NCBI GenBank assembly: GCA_021795795.1 | Contig: JAJYPA010000540.1 | Location: forward strand, 1-5,509 | Direction of reading: 5' to 3' | Source of the DNA: Pseudomonadota bacterium | Lineage (GTDB): Bacteria > Pseudomonadota > Gammaproteobacteria > Halothiobacillales > Halothiobacillaceae | Length of the DNA: 5,509 nt | Part shown: positions 1-5,509 of the stretch, in pieces | Position numbering within the stretch: the first letter of the stretch is position 1 | How the letters are laid out: each line of letters opens with the position of its first letter | Notes under the pieces: model-generated | Databases searched by the model: none | Seen by the model: only the letters and a program-made list of their open reading frames with translations | What the model was told of the DNA's origin: nothing | Position numbers and translations under genes: made by a program

Positions 1-41
1 TCGCCATCCCGTCCTGGTTCCGTCTCTCTCGTCTTGTTCAT
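1..41 (-). CDS. Possible start of a leftward gene, cut by the window edge
   Basis: On the minus strand an ATG at 41-39 opens a frame that stays open to the edge, giving MNKTRETEPGRDG. An AAGGA Shine-Dalgarno-like sequence (55-51) sits 9 nt before the ATG, which is good spacing. Only 13 codons are visible, so no family can be named. If real, the gene diverges from the DUF2130 fragment, and its start codon abuts a perfect inverted repeat (41-77). The case rests on the ribosome binding site and start codon alone. Confidence 0.25.
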   Translation of the reverse strand, partial: MNKTRETEPGRDG

Positions 42-77
42 TCGCTGCGTTCCTTATCGGTTGGAGTACGCAGCGAA
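41..77. repeat. Perfect 10-bp inverted repeat, possible operator or RNA hairpin
   Basis: TTCGCTGCGT (41-50) is repeated exactly in reverse complement as ACGCAGCGAA (68-77), with a 17-nt spacer. No T-run follows on either strand, so it does not look like an intrinsic terminator. Read on the minus strand, the AAGGA motif lies in the spacer, and the second arm fills the gap between AAGGA and the ATG at 41. The structure could therefore be an operator for a dimeric regulator or a translation-controlling hairpin for the leftward gene. Confidence 0.5.
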
Positions 78-107
78 CGTTAGCAGGGACAAAAAACCGT
101 TTCTTGC

Positions 108-980
108 ATGCTTGCCGGAAAGACACAACTCTCCGAGAAATCACTCAAGGACAAGTACGAGACACAGATCAAGGATCGCGATGACACAATTGAGCGCCTC
201 CGGGACATGAAGGCTCGCCTGTCGACCAAAATGGTTGGTGAAACCCTTGAGCAGCACTGCGAGACCGAATTCAACCGAATTCGAGCGACGGCCTTTCCAA
301 GGGCATATTTCGAGAAGGACAACGACGCGCGGACTGGGAGCAAGGGCGACTACATCTTTCGTGACTCGGGCGAGGCTGGTACCGAGAGTGTCTCGATCAT
401 GTTTGAGATGAAGAACGAGAGCGACGTAACGGCGTCCAAGAAGAAGAACGAAGACTTTCTCAAAGAGCTCGACAAGGACCGTACAGAGAAGGGCTGCGAG
501 TATGCAGTGTTAGTTTCCCTGCTTGAGCCTGAAAGCGAGCTGTACAACGCCGGGATTGTCGATGTGTCGCACCGTTATCCGAAGATGTATGTCGTCCGGC
601 CGCAATTTTTCATCCCGATCATTACGTTGCTCCGAAACGCCGCACAGAACTCACTACAGTACAAAACCGAGCTCGCATTGGTGAAGGAACAGAACCTTGA
701 TATCACAAACTTCGAGAATGAGCTCGATACGTTCAAGACTGGGTTCGCCCGGAACTACGAACTGGCATCCAAGAAATTTAAGACGGCTATTGAAGAGATC
801 GACAAGACCATCGACCATCTCCAGAAGACCAAGGACGCCCTGCTCGGTTCAGAAAACAACCTCCGCCTTGCCAACAACAAGGCCGACGACTTGACCGTCA
901 AGAAGTTAATTAAGGGTAACCCCACAATGGCCGCGAAGTTTGCCGAGCTCAAGAGTCGTGGCTCTACAGATGCGGAATAA
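108..980 (+). CDS. DUF2130 family protein, N-terminally truncated (nuclease-like core)
   Basis: This is the C-terminal 290 residues of a DUF2130 (PF09903) protein, recognised from [19 protein letters not shown] (38-56), AYFEKDNDA (66-74), FEMKNESD (99-106) and MYVVRPQFF (160-168), and from the tail NPTMAAKF (271-278). Residues 1-40 and about 185-265 look coiled-coil. The pattern GD (80-81), ExK (E100, K102) and a preceding helix with E46 and E49 resembles a PD-(D/E)XK nuclease core; the function of the family is not established. Full-length members usually carry a longer N-terminal coiled coil of 100 or more residues, absent here in all three plus frames. An in-frame TAG lies at 81-83 and the ATG at 108 has no close ribosome binding site, so this is probably a decayed gene or a short variant; M34 (207) and M42 (231) are other possible starts. 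The DNA is visibly less GC-rich than the next two genes. Confidence 0.8.
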   Translation: MLAGKTQLSEKSLKDKYETQIKDRDDTIERLRDMKARLSTKMVGETLEQHCETEFNRIRATAFPRAYFEKDNDARTGSKGDYIFRDSGEAGTESVSIMFEMKNESDVTASKKKNEDFLKELDKDRTEKGCEYAVLVSLLEPESELYNAGIVDVSHRYPKMYVVRPQFFIPIITLLRNAAQNSLQYKTELALVKEQNLDITNFENELDTFKTGFARNYELASKKFKTAIEEIDKTIDHLQKTKDALLGSENNLRLANNKADDLTVKKLIKGNPTMAAKFAELKSRGSTDAE

Positions 981-1050
981 ATTAAGTCAGAAATCTGATG
1001 CCGGCAGCGAGAAGTCCTCAAGGTCACGATCAAAAGCTCACGCTCTGTGG

Positions 1051-1073
1051 CCAAGAGGCTTTCCATCTCTTGG
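1051..1073. repeat. 7-bp inverted repeat upstream of the OLD nuclease gene
   Basis: CCAAGAG (1051-1057) and CTCTTGG (1067-1073) are exact reverse complements around a 9-nt loop, ending 27 bp before the start codon at 1101. It could be an operator or a leader hairpin for the operon. A 7-bp match in a 120-bp gap can occur by chance. There is no T-tract after it, so a terminator for the DUF2130 gene is unlikely. I see no convincing -35/-10 pair in 981-1100. Confidence 0.3.
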
Positions 1074-1088
1074 ACCCGCTACCACGTG

Positions 1089-1098
1089 AAGGAAGAGG
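1089..1098 (+). promoter_or_regulatory. Ribosome binding site that sets the gajA-like start at 1101
   Basis: AAGGAAGAGG lies directly upstream of the ATG at 1101, with AAGGA (1089-1093) 7 nt from it. This favours ATG 1101 over the in-frame GTG at 1047, which has no such site and would add 18 residues before the conserved N-terminal strand (MRIESIMLSGFRCF). Confidence 0.7.
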
Positions 1099-1100
1099 TG

Positions 1101-3083
1101 ATGCGCATCGAATCTATCATGCTGTCCGGCTTCCGGTGTTTCGGCCCTGATCCGATCTCGGTCCCGATTTCATCGGAGATCACGGCCGTGGTCGGCCCGA
1201 ACGCGGCCGGGAAGACGGCGCTGCTCCATGCACTGGCGAAACTGTTCGGCGTGTCGGGCGCGCAACGCACCGTGCAGCGTTCCGATTTTCACTTGGGCTC
1301 AGGCGACGATCCGGGCAATCGGGACCCCAAGGATCTGTACATCGACGTGCTGATCGGTTTGCCCGAACTGGCCGATGGCACCGCTACGCCGGAGACGATT
1401 GCGCCCACGTTCCGGCACATGCAGATCGAACGGGAAGGCAAATCGCCAGTCTGCCGCCTGCGTCTCGAAGCGCGATGGGAAGATGATGGGACCGCCGAGG
1501 GCGAGGTTTCGCAAAAGATGTTTTGGGCCGATACACTCGATAACGACCCGGCCGGGGATAAGTGCTGCCCGGTCTCGGCGGCGGATCGTGGCCTTATCCA
1601 ACTCTATTACACGCCTGCCAGCCGGGACGCGGCAGCCCAGATCAAGGCGACGACGGGCGCACTCGCAGCTCGCCTGCTGCGCGCGATCGAATGGTCGTCC
1701 GAATCTGAGGGGGCCATTCACGACGCAATCGAAGATCTGGCCACCGCATACGAGAGCGAGTCAGCAATCGCCGCGATCGACAAAGCCTTGCAGACGCGCT
1801 GGTCAGGCCTTCATGACGATGCCGTCGACACGAAACCCCGACTCAGCTTAGTCAACCGCCGGTTCGAGGATGTCGTCAACAAGGTTGCCGTCATCTTCGA
1901 GCAAGGACCGGACGGGCAGGAACGTGGACTCGACGCCTTGAGTGACGGGCAGCAATCCCTTTTTTATTTCGCGCTTGCCGCCGCCGTTTTCGATCTGGAG
2001 CGCGAAGTTGTTGCCGGCACTGTGGCAGGCTTCCGCGACGACACCCTGCGTATTCCGGCGCTTACGCTCTTCGCGGTGGAAGAGCCGGAGAACCATCTGT
2101 CGCCTTACTTTCTCGCACGTATCATCCGTCAGGTCCGCTCGCTGACCGATGCCGGCGGCGCGCAAGCCATCGTTACCAGTCATTCGCCGGCGGTGCTTAG
2201 CCGCGTCACTCCACATGAGGTTCGCTATTGCCGCTGCGATCTGGAGACGCGCGTCTCGACGGTCAAGAAAATCAAGATGCCGGCGGGGACTGACGAGGCT
2301 GGCAAGTTTGTCCGTGGCGCCATGCTCGCCTATCCCGAACTCTACTTCGCCCGCTTCGTCCTACTTGTGGAAGGCGATTCGGAGCGGACCGTCCTGCCTC
2401 CCTTGGCTGAGGCGCTTGATCTCCTAATCGACCCTGCCTTCGTTGCCATCGTCCCCTTGGGCGGACGACATGTGCAGCATTTTTGGCGTTTGCTGAAACA
2501 TCTGGGCATTCCGCACGCGACACTCCTGGATCTCGATCTGGGCCGCGAGGGTGGCGGCTTTGGCCGGGTGAAAACGGTGATCGAGAAACTCATTGAATTT
2601 GGCGCACCGAAAGCCACACTCCTGAAGACCAACAAAGGTACATTGTCCGACACCAAATTCGCGACAATGCACAGATGGGGGGATGCCGAGGACCACAAGA
2701 CCCTCATAGCCTGGATCGATAGCCTCAAACCACATGGTGTCTACTTCTCGGCGCCCCTCGACCTCGACCTCGCCATGCTCAAAGCGTTCCCTGATGCGTA
2801 CAAGGCGATCGTTCCGAAGGGTGGGGGACCGAAGATGGCCCCCGATAAGGCGGCGGAAGTAGTACTTGGGACGGCGGGCTCAGGAACCACGATCTATACG
2901 GGTCCATTCAAGGACTATCCTGGGCTTTTTCCCGCTTACCGATACCACTTCCTCACCAACAGCAAGCCAGCAACGCACCTTGCAGCGCTGGCGCACATCA
3001 AGAAAAGGGACTTGGTCGAGAAGATGCCGGTCATGCTGGCCGAAATTCTAAATCACATCGCCAAGTCGTTGCGGCGGGACTAG
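1101..3083 (+). CDS. gajA: OLD-family ATP-dependent endonuclease (Gabija GajA-like)
   Basis: A 660-residue ABC-type ATPase fused to a Toprim nuclease, the OLD plan. ATPase motifs: Walker A GPNAAGKT (32-39), signature LSDGQQSL (280-287), Walker B LTLFAVEEPENHLSP (321-335, catalytic E327/E328) and H-loop TSHSP (359-363). The Toprim domain starts near 415: LLVEGDSE (421-428, E424), LGG (453-455), DLD (477-479) and PLDLDL (552-557), likely the third acidic group. Every metal-binding position expected of an active Toprim therefore seems present. A UvrD-like helicase follows after 2 bp, matching class 2 OLD proteins and Gabija, where GajA cuts DNA and is restrained by nucleotides and GajB supplies helicase activity. 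It is longer than the founding Bacillus GajA (about 580 residues). The start at 1101 is set by its ribosome binding site. OLD nuclease identity is near certain; Gabija membership rests on the pair and could instead be a related OLD-helicase system. Confidence 0.93.
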   Translation: MRIESIMLSGFRCFGPDPISVPISSEITAVVGPNAAGKTALLHALAKLFGVSGAQRTVQRSDFHLGSGDDPGNRDPKDLYIDVLIGLPELADGTATPETIAPTFRHMQIEREGKSPVCRLRLEARWEDDGTAEGEVSQKMFWADTLDNDPAGDKCCPVSAADRGLIQLYYTPASRDAAAQIKATTGALAARLLRAIEWSSESEGAIHDAIEDLATAYESESAIAAIDKALQTRWSGLHDDAVDTKPRLSLVNRRFEDVVNKVAVIFEQGPDGQERGLDALSDGQQSLFYFALAAAVFDLEREVVAGTVAGFRDDTLRIPALTLFAVEEPENHLSPYFLARIIRQVRSLTDAGGAQAIVTSHSPAVLSRVTPHEVRYCRCDLETRVSTVKKIKMPAGTDEAGKFVRGAMLAYPELYFARFVLLVEGDSERTVLPPLAEALDLLIDPAFVAIVPLGGRHVQHFWRLLKHLGIPHATLLDLDLGREGGGFGRVKTVIEKLIEFGAPKATLLKTNKGTLSDTKFATMHRWGDAEDHKTLIAWIDSLKPHGVYFSAPLDLDLAMLKAFPDAYKAIVPKGGGPKMAPDKAAEVVLGTAGSGTTIYTGPFKDYPGLFPAYRYHFLTNSKPATHLAALAHIKKRDLVEKMPVMLAEILNHIAKSLRRD

Positions 3084-3085
3084 AG

Positions 3086-4990
3086 ATGGCTGTGCTGTCG
3101 CAACGGGTTCGCCCTGGCGATTGGAAGCCGGTGGGCGTAGAAGCGCTCGAAGCGAACGCGTTGAAGGTCGTCCGCTCGACAGACAATCGATCCGTCATCG
3201 CTGGCCCCGGCGCGGGCAAGACAGAATTGCTGGCGCAACGCGCCGCTTATCTCCTTCAGACGGGTGCAGCACCTGCGCCACGGCGTATCCTCGCTATCAG
3301 TTTCAAGCGCGATTCTGCAACAAATCTTGCTAAGCGCGTTCGCCAGCGCTGCCATCGCAATCATGCTGAGCGTTTTGACTCAATGACGTTCGACGCGTTT
3401 GCGAAAGGGTTGGTCGACCACTTCGGTCAAGCATTGCCCGAGCGTTGGCGGCCACGGCCCGACTACGAAATCACGTTCCCCGGTGATCGATATTATCGCG
3501 AGTTCCTGTCCCGACAGGTCGGAGCACCTCCAGCATCGGTCGGCACCTATGCTGACATTCAGGCGATAGCTGTGAAGGCTTTCGAGCGTCATTATCTGGT
3601 GGGATCACCACTCCCATTGGAAGACTGGCCAAATCCGACGCCTGGCCAATGGGCGGCGGATCGCTTCTGGCAAACGTCGCTTCACGAGGGCCACAAGAGC
3701 GTCCTGTCGTTCCCCATGATCGGGAGGCTTGCAGAACTGCTGTTGCGGGTCAATCCGATGGCGCGCGACGCGCTTCGGCTGGCCTACTCGCACCTGTTCA
3801 TGGATGAGCTTCAGGACACAACGCAGATTCAATATGATCTCGTTTACACGATCTTCCTGGGCACCAACACGGTGATAACAGCCGTTGGGGACAACAAACA
3901 ACAGATCATGCGCTGGGCCATGGCGATGGACGATCCGTTCGCCGCTTTCGACGCCAATTTCTACGGCAAGCGGACACCACTTTACAACAACTATCGGTCG
4001 TCACCAGAGCTGGTGCGCATTCAGCATATTCTTGCGCAGGCTTTGGACGCCCGCACTGTACCGCCGATATCGAAAACGGCGGGCACCATCGCGGGGGACA
4101 GTTGCGCGATCTGGGATTTCTCTGAACCGGAGATCGAGGCGAATCGCCTGGCGGCGTTCGTTGCCGCCGAAATTAAAACCCACCAGCTTGCTCCGCGCGA
4201 TTTCGTTCTGCTGGTCCGCCAGAAGGCTACCGACTACGCGGATGTCCTCGAACCTGCTTTCGCGGCTGCTGGTATTCCCCTGCGCAATGAGGCCGGGTCT
4301 GTCGGAGCGGTCATGCTTCAAGAACTGCTGGCGGATGAATCGTCGGAACTTATCGTCGCCCTTCTGCGCCTCGCGACGACTAAGCGAGCCGGCCGATACT
4401 GGACAGATTGTCAGGACGCACTAGCGTCACTCCGCGGTGTCGTGCCCGGTGACGAGGTCGCACAGGCCAAACTTGCCCGCGAGCTGGATGCTTATGCAAT
4501 CAAACTGACCACCGCACATCCCAGCCCACCAAAATCCAAGGCGGTGGCGCGGTTTATCGTGGACGACATTTTGGGGTTCATCGGCCGAGAACGGCTGATT
4601 GCGGTTCATCCCACCTATGGCCAGGGCGGCTGGCTCGATAAGGTGCTCGACGCGGCCGCAGTGCATCTTCTGGCGTCCTCCGCCGGTTGTATCGACTGGT
4701 CGAAAGCTCTCGATGCCTATGAAGGCATTCATGCTATCCCCCTGATGACGATCCACAAGAGCAAAGGGCTCGAATACCACAGCGTTGTCTTCGTCGGCTT
4801 AGACGATAGTGCTTGGTGGAGTTTTGCCAACGATCAGATTGAGGCCACAGCGGGATTCTTTGTGGCATTCACGCGCGCCAAACAACGTGTGATCTTCACA
4901 TTCTGCGCAAGGCGTGGTGCGAGAGCGAAGATTGCGGTACTTTATGAGCTTCTGAAAAGCGCTGGAGTCAAAACTACCCAAGTTGCCTGA
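3086..4990 (+). CDS. gajB: UvrD/Rep-like superfamily 1 DNA helicase (Gabija GajB-like)
   Basis: A 634-residue UvrD/PcrA/Rep-type helicase with motifs in canonical order: I GPGAGKT (40-46), Ia ILAISFKRDSATNLAKR (68-84), Ib DSMTFDAFAKG (98-108), II DELQD (240-244), III VGDNKQQIMRW (267-277), IV NNYRSS (301-306), V TIHKSKGLE (555-563) and VI FVAFTRAKQR (592-601). Residues about 110-235 would be domain 1B and about 380-545 domain 2B. The chain ends only 33 residues after motif VI, so it lacks the long C-terminal tail of housekeeping UvrD. Motif III reads WAMA where UvrD proteins usually have a W/F-R-G-A type sequence, fitting a divergent defence branch. The ATG lies 2 bp after the gajA-like stop with only a weak GGCGGGA-type site before it, suggesting translational coupling. 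In Gabija the helicase partners GajA in a supramolecular complex. It is longer than the Bacillus GajB (about 490 residues). Helicase identity is very sure; the Gabija role is inferred from the neighbour. Confidence 0.93.
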   Translation: MAVLSQRVRPGDWKPVGVEALEANALKVVRSTDNRSVIAGPGAGKTELLAQRAAYLLQTGAAPAPRRILAISFKRDSATNLAKRVRQRCHRNHAERFDSMTFDAFAKGLVDHFGQALPERWRPRPDYEITFPGDRYYREFLSRQVGAPPASVGTYADIQAIAVKAFERHYLVGSPLPLEDWPNPTPGQWAADRFWQTSLHEGHKSVLSFPMIGRLAELLLRVNPMARDALRLAYSHLFMDELQDTTQIQYDLVYTIFLGTNTVITAVGDNKQQIMRWAMAMDDPFAAFDANFYGKRTPLYNNYRSSPELVRIQHILAQALDARTVPPISKTAGTIAGDSCAIWDFSEPEIEANRLAAFVAAEIKTHQLAPRDFVLLVRQKATDYADVLEPAFAAAGIPLRNEAGSVGAVMLQELLADESSELIVALLRLATTKRAGRYWTDCQDALASLRGVVPGDEVAQAKLARELDAYAIKLTTAHPSPPKSKAVARFIVDDILGFIGRERLIAVHPTYGQGGWLDKVLDAAAVHLLASSAGCIDWSKALDAYEGIHAIPLMTIHKSKGLEYHSVVFVGLDDSAWWSFANDQIEATAGFFVAFTRAKQRVIFTFCARRGARAKIAVLYELLKSAGVKTTQVA

Positions 4991-5382
4991 CCGTTGCGCA
5001 GTGCTTTATAAAACGTGCCCAAAAGACAACACAGGAGCCAGTAGGGATAGAATCGACTTTTAATCTGGCGGCCGCTTCTGGATGCATTCGTGGCACTCCC
5101 AAAGGAACCGGTGACTGTCCCCAATGGCCGATAGCTTGCCGATTAGTACTGTGCACCCTGTTCCGATATATGAAGCGACGATCACTCAACTGGACGCCCT
5201 TCTCACCGTGACTAATTTCGTAAGGCGTTCTTCGGACCGAATATTCAGCTACGCCCTCCATGGGAAAATTTTGGGAAAATCGCATTAAATATCTATGCAT
5301 CGCCATGCTCGTTGATGCGCAAATAGCCCGTGGATAATCACGCAGTTAGGCGCACAGAGGCGTATGGTTAAGCACAAGTTTC
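4991..5382. other. Gene-poor stretch between the defence operon and the tRNA fragment
   Basis: I find no convincing gene in this 392-bp stretch. Open frames exist (a 110-codon minus-strand frame over 4974-5306 and a 54-codon plus-strand frame at 5124-5288), but neither has a well-placed ribosome binding site or a recognisable motif. No clear intrinsic terminator follows the helicase gene. The stretch holds a 9-bp direct repeat (5261-5280), an odd palindrome TTCGGACCGAA (5231-5241), GAATATTC (5239-5246) and a GGTGACTGTCCCC sequence (5110-5122). It becomes AT-rich around 5261-5295. As the end of an island, it may be integrase-binding DNA. Confidence 0.5.
5261..5280. repeat. 9-bp direct repeat with 11-bp period, possible protein-binding sites
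   Basis: TGGGAAAAT occurs at 5261-5269 and exactly again at 5272-5280, so the copies are one helical turn apart. The AAAATTTT between them is itself self-complementary. The repeats lie about 100 bp inside the putative attachment site at 5383-5430. Tandem short direct repeats at such distances are typical of arm-type sites for tyrosine integrases or sites for excision factors. That role is inferred; the repeat is seen. Confidence 0.45.
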
Positions 5383-5430
5383 GCCTTCACACGGCAGGGG
5401 TCAGTGGTTCGATCCCACTATCGCCCACCA
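5383..5430 (+). tRNA. tRNA-Val(CAC) 3' fragment, probable attachment site
   Basis: The 3' part of a tRNA is complete from the anticodon arm onward. The anticodon loop TTCACAC (5386-5392, anticodon CAC at 5388-5390) is followed by stem GGCAG (5393-5397) and the variable loop. The T arm is AGTGG-TTCGATC-CCACT (5403-5419), then acceptor strand ATCGCCC (5420-5426), discriminator A and encoded CCA (5428-5430). The matching 5' acceptor strand GGGCGAT and a D arm are absent where they should lie, around 5354. Only GCC (5383-5385) of the 5' anticodon stem pairs properly. It is therefore not a working tRNA. The break in the anticodon arm is a common crossover place for tRNA-targeting integrases, so this is most likely the att copy at the far end of an island. 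The alternative is a decayed whole tRNA: TGGTTAAGCAC (5365-5375) faintly recalls a D arm. Confidence 0.75.
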
Positions 5431-5509
5431 ATATAATCCAGCACTTAGCTCATCATCCTCCCCACGAAATCACGCTCCGCTCCACTGAGTATCGGGGGAC
5501 ACGTTTCGT
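5431..5509. other. Sequence beyond the tRNA 3' end, probable chromosomal flank
   Basis: No gene is recognisable in these 79 bases. They include TATAAT (5432-5437) without a credible -35 partner, and end in GGGGGACACGTTTCGT. If the tRNA fragment is an attachment site, this would be the sequence originally downstream of the valine tRNA gene. Confidence 0.4.

Noticed and set aside
1047..1100. Upstream GTG start for the OLD nuclease
   Set aside because: The extra 18 residues precede the conserved first strand of the ATPase domain and the GTG lacks a ribosome binding site, whereas ATG 1101 has AAGGA at 7 nt.
1299..1721. 140-codon minus-strand frame inside the OLD nuclease gene
   Set aside because: It is the complement of a strongly conserved coding region with high GC, which makes long antisense frames expected. 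It has no domain of its own.
5005..5012. TTTATAAA palindrome as a terminator for the helicase operon
   Set aside because: It is an AT-only palindrome without a GC-rich stem or a following T-run.
5124..5288. 54-codon plus-strand frame beginning MADSLPISTVHPVPIYEA
   Set aside because: AAAGGA at 5101-5106 is 17 nt from the ATG, too far to be convincing. No family is recognised, and the direct repeat at 5261-5280 lies within it. It may be a remnant, but the evidence does not support a gene.
4974..5306. 110-codon minus-strand open frame overlapping the helicase 3' end
   Set aside because: It overlaps the helicase gene by 17 bp, shows no recognisable motif or domain, and no good ribosome binding site precedes its start. 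It is probably a chance frame in island-end DNA.
5348..5430. Complete functional tRNA
   Set aside because: AGGCGCA (5348-5354) pairs with only four of seven acceptor positions and no D stem can be formed, so only the 3' part is real tRNA sequence.
5432..5437. TATAAT as a promoter -10 element
   Set aside because: There is no credible -35 hexamer; sequence 16-18 bp upstream is the T arm and acceptor strand of the tRNA fragment. No gene follows within the window.

Overview
The window looks like the distal end of a chromosomal genomic island in a moderately GC-rich bacterium, most likely a member of the Pseudomonadota. The basis is the codon use, rich in G and C at third positions, and a genome-encoded CCA on a valine tRNA fragment. 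I cannot place it below that level from sequence alone. Everything that is clearly coding lies on the plus strand.

Layout. Positions 1-107 hold no plus-strand gene. They carry a perfect 10-bp inverted repeat and a possible minus-strand gene start running off the left edge. Positions 108-980 encode the C-terminal part of a DUF2130-family protein. Its N-terminal coiled coil is missing and an in-frame stop lies 27 bp upstream of the ATG; the remaining domain shows a PD-(D/E)XK-like GD...ExK pattern. After a 120-bp gap with a small inverted repeat comes a tight two-gene operon: an OLD-family ATPase/Toprim nuclease (1101-3083) and, 2 bp later, a UvrD/Rep-like superfamily 1 helicase (3086-4990). 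This pair has the domain plan of the Gabija anti-phage system (GajA + GajB). All helicase motifs and the ATPase and Toprim motifs are visible.

Positions 4991-5382 have no convincing gene. They hold a 9-bp direct repeat with an 11-bp period and a few short palindromes. At 5383-5430 lies the 3' part of a tRNA-Val(CAC), from the anticodon arm to CCA, with no matching 5' half upstream. That is what an attachment site left by a tRNA-targeting integrase looks like, so 5430 or thereabouts is probably the island boundary and 5431-5509 the flanking chromosome.

Working model (inference): an island delivered a Gabija-like defence operon to a valine tRNA locus. The OLD nuclease would cut nucleic acid under nucleotide control and the helicase would sense or process DNA ends. 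The DUF2130 fragment may be an eroded neighbour or an extra nuclease-like component.
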